DNA from: Nocardioides speluncae | Lineage (GTDB): Bacteria > Actinomycetota > Actinomycetes > Propionibacteriales > Nocardioidaceae | Length of the DNA stretch: 64,000 nt | Assembly: GCF_003121585.1 (NCBI RefSeq) | Contig: NZ_QEOO01000036.1 | Span: forward strand, 310,001 to 374,000 | Reading direction: 5' to 3' | Shown here: in pieces, positions 36,842 through 45,133 of the stretch | How positions within the stretch are numbered: the first letter of the stretch is position 1 | How the letters are laid out: every line of letters starts with the position of its first letter | Made by a program: the position numbers and the translations under genes | The notes under the pieces: model-generated | The model's database searches: none | Told to the model about the DNA's origin: nothing | The model's input: only the letters and a program-made list of their open reading frames with translations

Positions 36842-37208
36842 AGCGTGTCGACTCGTGGGTGTGCCAATACAACCGGGCGCACCCCCGCTCGCGTGCCCAG
36901 TCGCCCACCGCGGCGATCAGGGCACGCGCCACGCCCTTGCCCCGTGCCTCCTGCGCGGTGAAAAGGTCCTGCAAGTAGCACTGGTCAGGGCCGGAGGTGC
37001 TCGGGTGGATGAAGAAGTGGGTGATCCCGACGAGGTCCCCGTCGAGCCGGGCACCGAGCGCGTGGATGCGGGTACCGGCTGTGAGCTCATGCCACTTCGC
37101 GTCGTAGAGCTCGTCGGGCTCGGTGCGGCCATAGAACGCGATGTACATGCGGAAGAGCGCTTCCCACGGCGTGCGCTCGGCGGACGTGAGTGGCGCGATG
37201 GTGACCAT
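36840..37208 (-). CDS. GNAT acetyltransferase, C-terminally truncated
   Basis: The 122-residue protein has the GNAT core: LVGITHFFIHPSTSGPDQCYLQDLFTAQEARGKGVARALIAAVGDWARERGC (motif A with RGKGVA) and ends LYWHTHESTR. Family members continue for about 25 residues (HTHETNxxAxxLYDxxAExxGFxxY), which holds the last strands of the fold. Here the stop codon comes from the palindromic array. The gene is enclosed between two arrays. Whether the shortened protein works is uncertain. Confidence 0.8.
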   Translation of the reverse strand: MVTIAPLTSAERTPWEALFRMYIAFYGRTEPDELYDAKWHELTAGTRIHALGARLDGDLVGITHFFIHPSTSGPDQCYLQDLFTAQEARGKGVARALIAAVGDWARERGCARLYWHTHESTR

Positions 37209-37230
37209 GGTGGATTGTTGCAGCGACGCT

Positions 37231-37368
37231 GACCCGGCCCGGCTTCACGCCCAGAGACCCTGACCCGGCCCGTCTTCACACCCGTGCCGTCAACACGGGC
37301 CGGGTCGACGTTCGCCGCGGTGAAGACGGGCCGGGTGACGCTCTGTGGATGTGAAGGCGGGCCGGGTC
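37231..37368. repeat. Mirror-image palindromic repeat array, 5 arms
   Basis: Forward arms start at 37231 and 37262. The second pairs with GTCAACACGGGCCGGGTC at 37289-37306 across a 9-base loop. Reverse arms follow at 37320 and 37351. Spacing is 31, 27, 31, 31. The array fills the divergent intergenic region between the acetyltransferase and hisE, so both promoters must lie at its edges. Confidence 0.9.
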
Positions 37369-37379
37369 GGGGTACGCCG

Positions 37380-37385
37380 TAGGCT
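37380..37385 (+). promoter_or_regulatory. TAGGCT -10 box, candidate leaderless promoter of hisE
   Basis: The box ends 8 bases before the GTG of hisE, directly after the repeat array; no ribosome-binding site separates them. Confidence 0.5.
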
Positions 37386-37393
37386 TGGCGCCC

Positions 37394-37657
37394 GTGAAGA
37401 CGTTCGAAGGGCTCTGGGCCGAGCTCACCGAGAAGGCCCGGACCCGACCCGAGGGATCCGGCACCGTCCAGCAGCTCGACGCCGGCGTCCATGCCATCGG
37501 CAAGAAGCTGGTGGAGGAGGCCGCCGAGTCCTGGATGGCCGCCGAGCACGAGGGCAAGGAACGGGCGGCCGAGGAGCTGAGCCAGCTGCTGTACCACGCC
37601 CAGGTGCTGATGATCGCCAGCGGACTGACCCTCGACGACGTCTACGCACACCTGTGA
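37394..37657 (+). CDS. hisE: Phosphoribosyl-ATP pyrophosphatase
   Basis: The 87-residue HisE hydrolyses phosphoribosyl-ATP to phosphoribosyl-AMP, the second step of histidine synthesis. It matches the all-helical MazG-like family: KTFEGLWAELTEKARTRPEGSGTV and KKLVEEAAESWMAAEHEGKERAAEELSQLLYHAQVLM, with the Glu-rich metal site. GTG at 37394 follows a TAGGCT box. Next to hisG, as usual in actinobacteria. Confidence 0.96.
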   Translation: MKTFEGLWAELTEKARTRPEGSGTVQQLDAGVHAIGKKLVEEAAESWMAAEHEGKERAAEELSQLLYHAQVLMIASGLTLDDVYAHL

Positions 37658-37668
37658 GGCACACCCCG

Positions 37669-38544
37669 ATGACCGACACCCCTGACACTCCGACCCGGCT
37701 GCTCCGGATCGCCGTACCCAACAAGGGCGCGCTGTCCACGGCCGCGTCCGACATCCTCCGCGAGTCCGGCTACCGGCAGCGCAGCGACGCCAAGGAGCTC
37801 GCGCTGATCGACGCCGAGAACGAGGTGGAGTTCTTCTACCTCCGGCCTCGCGACATCGCGCTGTACGTCGGCGAGGGCACGCTCGACGTCGGCATCACCG
37901 GGCGCGACCTGCTGCTGGACTCGGGCGCCAAGGCGGAAGAGGTGCTGCCGCTCGGCTTCGGCCGGTCGCGGTTTCTGTTCGCCGGCCCGGCCGGCCAGTT
38001 CTCCGACCTCGACCAGCTCGCCGGGAAGCGGATCGCGACGTCGTACGTCGGCGTGGTCAGCCGCTTCCTCGAGGAGCGCGGCATCGAGGCCACCGTCACC
38101 CGGCTGGACGGCGCGGTGGAGACCAGCATCCAGCTCGGGGTCGCCGACGTCGTAGCCGATGTCGTCGAGACCGGCAGCACGCTGCGCGCCGCCGGGCTGG
38201 AGACGTTCGGCGAGGTGATCCTGGAGTCCGAGGCGGTGCTGGTCACCCGGAGCGGCGCCGACCTGCCAGAGGGCTTCGAGATCTTCAAGCGCCGGGTCGA
38301 GGGCGTCCTGGTCGCGCGCAGCTACGTGATGATGGACTACGACATCCGCAGCGAGCACGTCAACGCCGCCGTCGCGCTGACCCCCGGTCTGGAGGGCCCG
38401 ACCGTCTCGCCGCTGCATCGCGAGGGCTGGGTGGCGGTGCGGGCGATGGTCCCGCGCAAGGGCGCCCAGCGGCTGATGGACGAGCTCTACGGCATCGGCG
38501 CCCGCGCCATTCTTCTGACCGACATCCATGCCTGCCGGCTCTGA
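37669..38544 (+). CDS. hisG: ATP phosphoribosyltransferase (long form)
   Basis: HisG starts histidine synthesis by joining ATP and PRPP. At 291 residues it is the long form with a C-terminal regulatory domain that binds histidine, as in mycobacteria. Motifs include RIAVPNKGALS, YVGEGTLDVGITGRDLL, and the PRPP loop DVVADVVETGSTLRAAGL. It begins 11 bases after hisE and its 3' end overlaps the next gene by 17 bases. Confidence 0.97.
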   Translation: MTDTPDTPTRLLRIAVPNKGALSTAASDILRESGYRQRSDAKELALIDAENEVEFFYLRPRDIALYVGEGTLDVGITGRDLLLDSGAKAEEVLPLGFGRSRFLFAGPAGQFSDLDQLAGKRIATSYVGVVSRFLEERGIEATVTRLDGAVETSIQLGVADVVADVVETGSTLRAAGLETFGEVILESEAVLVTRSGADLPEGFEIFKRRVEGVLVARSYVMMDYDIRSEHVNAAVALTPGLEGPTVSPLHREGWVAVRAMVPRKGAQRLMDELYGIGARAILLTDIHACRL

Positions 38545-38992
38545 ACCGGGCGACGGGATGTCGCTTCCCCACACCTGGCGGCCGTACGGCGCCCGCATCG
38601 CCGGCATGGCCGCGGGTATCGGCCTGCTGGTGATCTGCACGGTCGCCTGGCTCGCGTTCCCACCCGACATCCGCGCCCAGTTCTCGTGGTTCCAGCGCGG
38701 CACGCTGGTCTTCCTCGGCCTGCTCGCCGGCTCCGCCTGGCTGGCGCTGGTGCGGTCCCGGGTGGTCGCGGAGACCGAGCGGCTGGTGGTCGTCAACGGC
38801 TACAAGCGACGCGACTTCGAGTGGGCCGAGGTGCTTGCGGTGAACCTGCCGCCCGGTGCGCCCTGGGCGACCCTCGACCTCGCCGACGGCACCACCGTGT
38901 CGGCGATGGGCATCCAGGGCTCCGACGGCGCCCGCGCCAAGACCGCGGTCCGCCAGCTCCGGGTGCTCCTCGACCGCCCTGCCGCCGGCTAA
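38528..38992 (+). CDS. Membrane protein with a PH-like domain
   Basis: The 154-residue protein has two membrane helices (IAGMAAGIGLLVICTVAWLAF and GTLVFLGLLAGSAWLALV) followed by a cytosolic strand-rich domain (RLVVVNGYKRRDFEWAEVLAVNLPPGAPWATLDLADGTTVSAMGIQGSDG) like the PH/bPH6 domain proteins that follow hisG in many actinobacteria. Function unknown. ATG at 38558 (MSLPHTW) is an alternative start without the hisG overlap. Confidence 0.82.
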   Translation: MPAGSEPGDGMSLPHTWRPYGARIAGMAAGIGLLVICTVAWLAFPPDIRAQFSWFQRGTLVFLGLLAGSAWLALVRSRVVAETERLVVVNGYKRRDFEWAEVLAVNLPPGAPWATLDLADGTTVSAMGIQGSDGARAKTAVRQLRVLLDRPAAG

Positions 38993-39010
38993 GTAGACCG
39001 ACGAGATCAG

Positions 39011-39928
39011 TCAGAGCGCCCGGATGCCCCACGAGGCAGAGACCTCGTCGCCCGGCCTCCCGGCCGGCGCCAGGGTGAGCAGGCCGGTGCCGGACCGGAA
39101 CGCGTCCGCGGGTGCGGTCATCGGCTCCACCGCGATCGATCGGCGGGCCCAGGCCGGCTGGTCGTCGCCGGTGTAGAGCTGCAGCCAGCGGTGCCGGGCG
39201 TCGACCCACAGCGCCACGCCGCGGCCGGTGGCGGGGTCATGCAGCGCGACCGTTGCCCGGTCGTGGTGGCGGGCCAGGTCGGTGAAGCCGTGGTCGAACA
39301 CCGTGCGGCCGATCCGCCGCGGCCGCGTGAAGTCGTACGGCGTACCCGCGACCGCCTCCACGCCGGTCGGCAGCAGCCGGTCGTCGGACAGCAGTCGGGT
39401 CCGCGCCGGCAGCACCATCTCCCAGGAGTCGACCGGACCGGAGCCGACGGTCAGGTAGGGATGCGCGCCCGAGGCGTACGGCGCGGCGGCAGGTGCCAGG
39501 TTGGTGGCCGTCTGGGTGACGGTCAGCCCGTCGGCCGACAGGTCGTAGAGCACGTGCAGGTCGAGCGTCCACGGGTAGCCGGACTGCGCCATCAGCCGGT
39601 ACATCAGCGACACCGAGTTCTCGGTGTGCTCCTCGACCGTCCACGCCACCCAGCGGACCAGCCCATGCGAGGCGTTCTTGCGCGCTGGCTCGGAGATCGA
39701 GAGCTGATGGTCGCGGTCGCCGAAGGAGTAGGCGCCGTCGCGGATCCGGTTCGGCCACGGCATCAGCAGCTGTCCGCGCCCGCCGTACGGAACCTCGTCG
39801 GCCGCGAAGCCGTCGATCAGCGGCCGCCCTGCGTGCTCCAGCAGCCGCAGCGTCCCCCCGCCCTCCGTCACCACCGCCCGATATCCGGCCGCACTGATCT
39901 CGAACTGTTCTCCCGAGGCTCCCACCAT
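39011..39928 (-). CDS. Aldose 1-epimerase family protein
   Basis: The 305-residue protein has the galactose mutarotase fold: GQLLMPWPNRIRDGAYSF, ASHGLVRWVAW (first catalytic His region), ASGAHPYLTVG (second His) and SIAVEPMTAPADAF with the probable catalytic Glu. Such enzymes interconvert sugar anomers. ATG at 39928 is the family start; the long minus-strand frame upstream of it is a shadow of the phospholipase gene. It is divergent from that gene. Confidence 0.93.
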   Translation of the reverse strand: MVGASGEQFEISAAGYRAVVTEGGGTLRLLEHAGRPLIDGFAADEVPYGGRGQLLMPWPNRIRDGAYSFGDRDHQLSISEPARKNASHGLVRWVAWTVEEHTENSVSLMYRLMAQSGYPWTLDLHVLYDLSADGLTVTQTATNLAPAAAPYASGAHPYLTVGSGPVDSWEMVLPARTRLLSDDRLLPTGVEAVAGTPYDFTRPRRIGRTVFDHGFTDLARHHDRATVALHDPATGRGVALWVDARHRWLQLYTGDDQPAWARRSIAVEPMTAPADAFRSGTGLLTLAPAGRPGDEVSASWGIRAL

Positions 39929-40027
39929 GGGCCGCCACCCTAGTGACCCGTGAGTCACCTCGGGGGTTTGGGTGAGGACTGTCTCGTTGTTCGCACTCCG
40001 TTCAGGAAGTTCTGCTCGGGTACCGCT

Positions 40028-42145
40028 ATGACGGAACTTTCGGGGCGCGCATCGGCGACACGACGACAGATTCTCAAGACCACCGGCGCGACGGCCGGGA
40101 TTGCTGCGGCCGGCTCGCTGCTGCCGCCGTCGGTGCACCGCGCGATGGCGGCACCGCTGCGACCGGGCGGCCTGGACGCGATCGAGCACGTGATCCTGCT
40201 GATGCAGGAGAACCGCTCGTTCGACCACTACTACGGCACCCTCCAAGGCGTTCGTGGGTACGGCGACCGTAACCCGCTGCGCCGCCGTGCAGGTGGCTCG
40301 GTCCTGCGGCAGGCCGGCGCGAGCGGCGACGTACTGCCGTTCTCGATCCGCGACGCGGCGGCCGCGGCCGGCCGTCCGGCCACCGACATCCAGTACCTCG
40401 GCGACCTCCCGCACGGCTTCAGCGACGCCACCCGCGCCTGGGCCGACGGCTGGTACGACGCGTGGGTCCCGGCCAAGGGCGTGGCCACGATGACGCACTA
40501 CGACCGCACCGACATCCCGCTGCAGCACGAGCTGACCGACACCTTCACGATCCTGGACGCCTACCACTGCTCGGTGTTCGGCTCGACCAACCCGAACCGC
40601 AACTACTTCTGGTCCGGCACCACCGGCTACGAGCCGGACGGGGTACGCCGGGCGGTCACCAATGCGGCGTACAGCTACGACCACGCGGGCTACGCATGGA
40701 CGACGTACCCGGAGCGGCTGGAGGCCGCGGGGGTCTCCTGGCAGATCTACCAGGAGTGGGACAACTTCACCGACAACGCGGTCGAGTACTTCCTGCCCTT
40801 CAAGGCCATCGGCACGAAGATGCTCAAGCACGTCGACGGCAGCTACCGCACCACCGAGGAGTTCTACGACTCGCTGAACGGCAAGCCCGCCGCCGAGCAG
40901 GACCGGCTGCTGGCCCAGCTCGCGGAAGGCCGGGCCGCGCTGACCGAGGCGGAGCGGGCGCTGTTCGACAAGGCGATGTACCGCAGCCGCCCGGGCACGC
41001 TGCTCACCCGGATCCGCGACGACATCGCGGCCGGCACCCTGCCGCAGGTCTCCTGGCTGGTGCCGACCGCTGCACTCTCGGAGCACCCGGGCACCTCGAC
41101 CCCGGTCGGCAGCGCCGGGCTGATCTATTACCTGCTCGACATCGTCGCCTCCGACCTCGACACCTGGTCGCGCACCGCGACGTTCATCAACTTCGACGAG
41201 AACGACGGCTTCTTCGACCATGTCGCACCGCCGGTGGCGCCGCGGCCCACGTCCGGCAACGGCGACGACTGGTACAACGGACAGCCGATCGGGCTCGGCC
41301 CGCGGGTGCCGATGACGATCGTGTCGCCCTGGACGGTCGGCGGGTACGTCGACTCCGCGGTCGCCGACCACACCTCGACGATCCGGTTCCTGGAGCGCTG
41401 GACCGGCGTCGCCGAGCCGAACATCTCGGCCTGGCGGCGATCGGTCTGCTCGGACCTGACCTCGGCCTTCGACTTCGACCGTCAGCGCCGGCCGCAGCCG
41501 CTCGCCGAGCCGGACCCGGTGCCGGCACCTGTGGGCCGGTGGCGCCCGGTGCCGCCCGCCGAGCAGGCGGTGCCCGACCAGGAGCCCGGCCGCCGCCGGT
41601 CCCGTCCGCTGCCGTACCAGCCCGCGGTCTCGGCCGGTGTTGGCGCGGTCTCGGTCGATCTGCGGCTGCGCAACCGAGGCCGCCGCGCTGCGGCGTTCCA
41701 CGTCTACCCGTTCGCTGGCGAGCTGACCCGGCCCGAGCACGTCACGGTCGCCGGCGGCACCAGCGAGAGCCTCACCATCCTGCCGATCCAGGGCCACTGG
41801 GATCTCGTGGTCCAGGGCCCGAACGGCCACTGGTACGAAGCTGCCGGCTCGCTCGCCGGCGCCGCCGCCAGGATCGACGTCCGGCACTCGTCGGTCGCCC
41901 GACGCTCCGGGCTGACCCTGAAGCTGGTCAACGACGGCGACGCGAAGGTGACCCTGGTGGTCCGCCCGCTCGGCTACGAGGGGGAGCGGCGCCGGATCGT
42001 GCTCGCGCCCGGCCGCACTCGCGAGCTGAGCTGGCCGACCGACCGCGGCTGGTACGACGTCGAGGTCACCGCCGTCGGTGACGACACCTTCCGGCGCCGA
42101 CTGACCGGCCGGGTCGAGACCGGCCGGCCCTCCGTCACCCCGTAG
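40028..42145 (+). CDS. Secreted phosphocholine-specific phospholipase C (Tat-exported)
   Basis: The 705-residue protein starts with a twin-arginine signal (ATRRQILKTTGATAGIAAAGSLL), then the phosphoesterase domain: IEHVILLMQENRSFDHYYGTLQGVRG, SVFGSTNPNRNYFWSG, INFDENDGFFDHVAPP and ADHTSTIRFLE. Two DUF756-type C-terminal repeats follow from about residue 540. This is the acid phosphatase-like bacterial phospholipase C family (Mycobacterium/Pseudomonas PlcH type), which releases phosphocholine or other head groups outside the cell. ATG at 40028 is chosen since the Tat signal starts nearby. Confidence 0.93.
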   Translation: MTELSGRASATRRQILKTTGATAGIAAAGSLLPPSVHRAMAAPLRPGGLDAIEHVILLMQENRSFDHYYGTLQGVRGYGDRNPLRRRAGGSVLRQAGASGDVLPFSIRDAAAAAGRPATDIQYLGDLPHGFSDATRAWADGWYDAWVPAKGVATMTHYDRTDIPLQHELTDTFTILDAYHCSVFGSTNPNRNYFWSGTTGYEPDGVRRAVTNAAYSYDHAGYAWTTYPERLEAAGVSWQIYQEWDNFTDNAVEYFLPFKAIGTKMLKHVDGSYRTTEEFYDSLNGKPAAEQDRLLAQLAEGRAALTEAERALFDKAMYRSRPGTLLTRIRDDIAAGTLPQVSWLVPTAALSEHPGTSTPVGSAGLIYYLLDIVASDLDTWSRTATFINFDENDGFFDHVAPPVAPRPTSGNGDDWYNGQPIGLGPRVPMTIVSPWTVGGYVDSAVADHTSTIRFLERWTGVAEPNISAWRRSVCSDLTSAFDFDRQRRPQPLAEPDPVPAPVGRWRPVPPAEQAVPDQEPGRRRSRPLPYQPAVSAGVGAVSVDLRLRNRGRRAAAFHVYPFAGELTRPEHVTVAGGTSESLTILPIQGHWDLVVQGPNGHWYEAAGSLAGAAARIDVRHSSVARRSGLTLKLVNDGDAKVTLVVRPLGYEGERRRIVLAPGRTRELSWPTDRGWYDVEVTAVGDDTFRRRLTGRVETGRPSVTP

Positions 42146-42159
42146 GCCAACCGGGTAGA

Positions 42160-43341
42160 TCAGGCGTTGATCCCGTCGTACTGGAGCACCCAGTACGGCG
42201 GGCTGTGCACGGTGCCGTCCCACTGCGACACGATCAGCGTCAGCGAGTTCGCGCTGGCGCTGCCCGGGTGGATGTAGCCGCCGTACAGGCTCGGCCGGAC
42301 CGGTTTGCCCCAGTGGTCCGGCGGCCAGTTGCCGTCGCCGACGATCTGGGTCTTCGGCGCTGACCACTGCGCGTCCGGAGCCGACGCGGTCCGGGTCCGG
42401 ATCGAGTAGTCGGTGACGTCGAAGTAGCTCATGCAGAAGGTGTTGCCGATCTTCTTCACCGAGAACTCGCCGATGTGGTTGCCTCGCAGCATCGGGGTCG
42501 GCGGCGTGGCCGACGACGTCCACTGCCAGGCGCCGCCGACGTACGCCCAGTTCTCCTGGGCGCCGAAGTTGCCGGCGCGGAACTGGTCCGGCCGGATCCG
42601 GAACAGCTGCAGCTCGCCGTGGTCGGCGGTGTTGCGGTGGGAGCCGTTCCAGCGCTTGGAGTAGATGTAGAGCCAGTTGTCGACGATCCCGGCGAACGAC
42701 CACATGCCGTACATCGACTGGTTCACGCCCTGGGTGTCGCCGGCCCAGTGGTAGTCGTAGTCGCGCCAGGTGACGCCGTAGTCGTCGGAGTAGGCGACTC
42801 CCGACATCAGCGAGCCGTCGTACCCGCCGGGCGGGGTCCAGGTGGCGACCGAGGTGTACTGGATGTAGGTGCGGCCGCCGAACTCGATGCAGTCGTTGGG
42901 GATCCGGGTGACCTCGAAGCCGTGCTCGTTGTCGGCGTCGTGCCGGTAGTCGAACAGCTGCCGCGCGTTGCCGCCCGACGGCAGCGCCCAGGTGAACTCG
43001 ATCGGGGTGTTGCCGGAGGCGTCGAAACTTTGCTGGCAGAGCATCGCCGGCGACATCCACTCGCCGTACTGCTGCAGGTCGGTCCAGGAGTCGCCGAACA
43101 CGTAGCCCCAGCTGTTGTCGTGGGCGCGGTGGTAGGGGATGCACAGGTCACCTGAGCCCAGGCCCTGCCGCCAGGCCGAGTCGTCGACGTTGTCGCACAA
43201 CGGCGTCCCGTTCTGGCGAGCGGCTGCGACGCTCGGTGGACCCGCGATCGCGCGGCCCTGGGTGGCAGCGACCAGGCCGGCACCGACGGTGACGCCGGCT
43301 CCGGTCTTGAGTACGGCACGGCGGCTGAGGTTTCTCGACAT
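42160..43341 (-). CDS. Tat-exported DUF4185 family protein, possible glycoside hydrolase
   Basis: The 393-residue product begins with a Tat signal (SRRAVLKTGAGVTVGAGLVAATQGRAIA). The mature region has GSGDLCIPYHRAHDNSWGYVFGDSWTD, SGVAYSDDYGVTWRD and several W/Y-rich strands, as in DUF4185 beta-propeller proteins. Some members of DUF4185 have been shown to be endo-D-arabinanases (GH183); whether this one hydrolyses a glycan is not shown by the sequence. ATG at 43341 is preferred over an upstream GTG because the Tat motif follows directly. It is convergent with the phospholipase gene. Confidence 0.82.
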   Translation of the reverse strand: MSRNLSRRAVLKTGAGVTVGAGLVAATQGRAIAGPPSVAAARQNGTPLCDNVDDSAWRQGLGSGDLCIPYHRAHDNSWGYVFGDSWTDLQQYGEWMSPAMLCQQSFDASGNTPIEFTWALPSGGNARQLFDYRHDADNEHGFEVTRIPNDCIEFGGRTYIQYTSVATWTPPGGYDGSLMSGVAYSDDYGVTWRDYDYHWAGDTQGVNQSMYGMWSFAGIVDNWLYIYSKRWNGSHRNTADHGELQLFRIRPDQFRAGNFGAQENWAYVGGAWQWTSSATPPTPMLRGNHIGEFSVKKIGNTFCMSYFDVTDYSIRTRTASAPDAQWSAPKTQIVGDGNWPPDHWGKPVRPSLYGGYIHPGSASANSLTLIVSQWDGTVHSPPYWVLQYDGINA

Positions 43342-43420
43342 GCCGCACATCCTGCGCAACCCGGGCACGCCGTACCGGCCAGGCTGGAAACTCTGGAATC
43401 AGCCGGTACCGACGGACAGG

Positions 43421-44434
43421 TCAGCGCAGCTGCGGCCTGATCACCCATCCGTGGTCGTTGGGTGTCGCTGCCACTTCGACATTCGTGTACGGCGCCGCAC
43501 TCGGTGGCTTCCAGGCATGCCAGCGTTGCCGGAGGTTCTCGAGCTCGGTGCGTGCCTCACCTGTGCCAGCCGCGACAAGCGAGCCGTCGTGGAGGACGAG
43601 GGCTGCGCTTGTCGGGGTCGCGATCCCAACTGCCCAGCCGTGCGATGTTCCGGCACTGGCGGGGTGCGGTGTTGCTGCGAGGACGTAGGCCGTGAACGAC
43701 TCGCGATCTTCGGGCTCGACGTAGCTCCGACGGGGCTTCGCTGCAACCAGCTCGGCAGCGAGCCGGTCCGCGGTGGACGACGGTTGGTCATGGAGGGCGC
43801 TAGCGCTGATCCACACTGGCGGACCGTCAGTTTCGGGACGGACCGTGTCTACGAATGCGCGGGGTAGCCCGAGGTCGGTAGGTGAATCTGGGGTCATTTC
43901 GATGAAGCCCCCTGGGCGTAGGCCGAGCTCGACTGGCTCGTTGTCGATGATCCGGCAGCTGAGGATTGCGTTAGCGAGCGCGATGTCGGCGATCTTGACC
44001 GGGCTGACGATCTTGCCGCCAGGCGCGGTCTGCTCGACCCACGACCGCGGCAGCAGGTTCGGTGTGGTCCAGGCGACGATGCGGTCGAAGGGCGCGGTGT
44101 CGAGTGCGCCGGTCGTGCCGTCACCGGCGCGGACCGCGGCATGGTCGTTTCCTGCACGCTCGTGCAGCCGGGCGGCTCGCTCGACCAGGTCGGTGTCGAT
44201 GTCAATCGAGGTTAGGTCGCCGCCTGGCCCGATGATCTCGGCGATCAGCGCTCCGGAATAGCCAGACCCCGTGCCGATCTCAAGGACTCGGTGGCCATCC
44301 TGCAGGTCGAGCATCCGCAGCATCGCGTGGATCACGGCCGGGTTGCTGCTCTGTGGGACAACCTCGCCATCTGCGCGGAGGACCCATTGGTCGTGGTCGA
44401 CGCGGTTTGCCGCCATCTGGACGAGGTCAGTCAC
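43421..44434 (-). CDS. PIMT-like methyltransferase of a lasso peptide cluster (predicted aspartimide-forming)
   Basis: The 337-residue protein has the protein-L-isoaspartate methyltransferase fold: NPAVIHAMLRML, HRVLEIGTGSGYSGALIAEI (SAM motif I, residues about 49-66), LTSIDIDTDLVERAA and GDGTTG. Canonical PIMT is about 210 residues; the extra C-terminal 130 residues are typical of PIMTs that modify peptides. The gene overlaps the lasso leader peptidase gene by eight bases, so it is the last gene of the operon. In cellulonodin-2 and lihuanodin clusters such enzymes methylate a ring Asp, which closes to an aspartimide. The same is predicted here for Asp6 of the core. Confidence 0.88.
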   Translation of the reverse strand: MTDLVQMAANRVDHDQWVLRADGEVVPQSSNPAVIHAMLRMLDLQDGHRVLEIGTGSGYSGALIAEIIGPGGDLTSIDIDTDLVERAARLHERAGNDHAAVRAGDGTTGALDTAPFDRIVAWTTPNLLPRSWVEQTAPGGKIVSPVKIADIALANAILSCRIIDNEPVELGLRPGGFIEMTPDSPTDLGLPRAFVDTVRPETDGPPVWISASALHDQPSSTADRLAAELVAAKPRRSYVEPEDRESFTAYVLAATPHPASAGTSHGWAVGIATPTSAALVLHDGSLVAAGTGEARTELENLRQRWHAWKPPSAAPYTNVEVAATPNDHGWVIRPQLR

Positions 44435-44873
44435 GGCTGGGCTCCTTGAAGGCGGGTGGGCTGATGACGATCATGGGTCGGTAGGACACGACATCGGGCG
44501 ATTCACCGATCGGCTCGCCCGAAATGTCGCAGAGCCAAGCGTGCATCGCGAGCGGTTGCGTACGCACGCCGACGCACCAGGTGACTCCGCGTCCGCGGAC
44601 GGCGAAGACAAGGGCAACCGCCAAGCTGCGCTCAAGGCAAGCGACTCGGAACGGCATCCAGATTGCCGCGGCATCAACGGCTTGCAGAAGGGATCCGACC
44701 CGAGCAGGATCAGCGGGTCGCTGACATTGACTGGTGATCGCGGCGACCGAATGTCGGGTGCGCTCGAAGCCGCTGACGCTCAGCATTCCCTTGACGGCGA
44801 CGACCGCAGCCATTGCGAGGACGATCTGAGGGCGCCGCAGTCGTTCCCGATGGGTCGCCATCGGCGTGCTCAT
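44427..44873 (-). CDS. Lasso peptide B2 protein (leader peptidase, transglutaminase-like)
   Basis: The 148-residue protein matches the B2/McjB-type cysteine protease that removes the leader peptide. The catalytic Cys is in PFRVACLERSLAVALVF, followed by RGRGVTWCVGVRTQPLAMHAWL with the catalytic His; an Asp follows (CDISGEP). ATG at 44873 overlaps the stop of the RRE gene (ATGA), which fixes the start; an upstream open frame is a shadow of B1. It would act together with the RRE protein on the precursor. Confidence 0.92.
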   Translation of the reverse strand: MSTPMATHRERLRRPQIVLAMAAVVAVKGMLSVSGFERTRHSVAAITSQCQRPADPARVGSLLQAVDAAAIWMPFRVACLERSLAVALVFAVRGRGVTWCVGVRTQPLAMHAWLCDISGEPIGESPDVVSYRPMIVISPPAFKEPSRD

Positions 44874-45133
44874 GCGTGCGCACCGGGAATGTCGATTCCG
44901 GACGTCCGCAGGATGCCCAGCATGTGATCGAGATCGGCGCGGGCGGTGGCAGCAGGGACGTCGTATTGCCTTGCGACTGCTGCAGCGGCGTCGGCGTAGC
45001 TGGCTCCGCCTTGCAACGCGGTCCAGAATGCCGCAGCGGTGCGGTTGCCGCACAGAACGGCGCCGTTCTTGCCGACGAGGATCAACTGGTCGTCCGTGGT
45101 GGAGGCTGCGGCTGTCTCACGCGCTCGCCACAT
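44870..45133 (-). CDS. Lasso peptide B1 protein (PqqD-like RiPP recognition element)
   Basis: An 87-residue PqqD-family protein: LILVGKNGAVLCGNRTAAAFWTALQGGASYADAAAAVARQYDVPAATARADLDHMLGILRTSGID. These winged-helix RREs bind the leader of the precursor and present it to the peptidase. The gene overlaps the cyclase gene by 17 bases and the B2 gene by four, so all are translationally coupled. Split B1/B2 genes are the norm in actinobacterial lasso clusters. Confidence 0.92.
   Translation of the reverse strand: MWRARETAAASTTDDQLILVGKNGAVLCGNRTAAAFWTALQGGASYADAAAAVARQYDVPAATARADLDHMLGILRTSGIDIPGAHA

Noticed and set aside
39929..43144. Very long minus-strand open frame continuing upstream of the aldose epimerase
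   Set aside because: It is antisense to the phospholipase gene, has repetitive Arg/Gly/Pro composition typical of a GC-rich shadow, and matches no family; the epimerase starts at 39928.
40028..43341. Phospholipase C and DUF4185 genes as part of the lasso cluster
   Set aside because: The phospholipase is on the other strand, and 79 bases separate the DUF4185 gene from the methyltransferase; both have Tat signals and no known lasso role.
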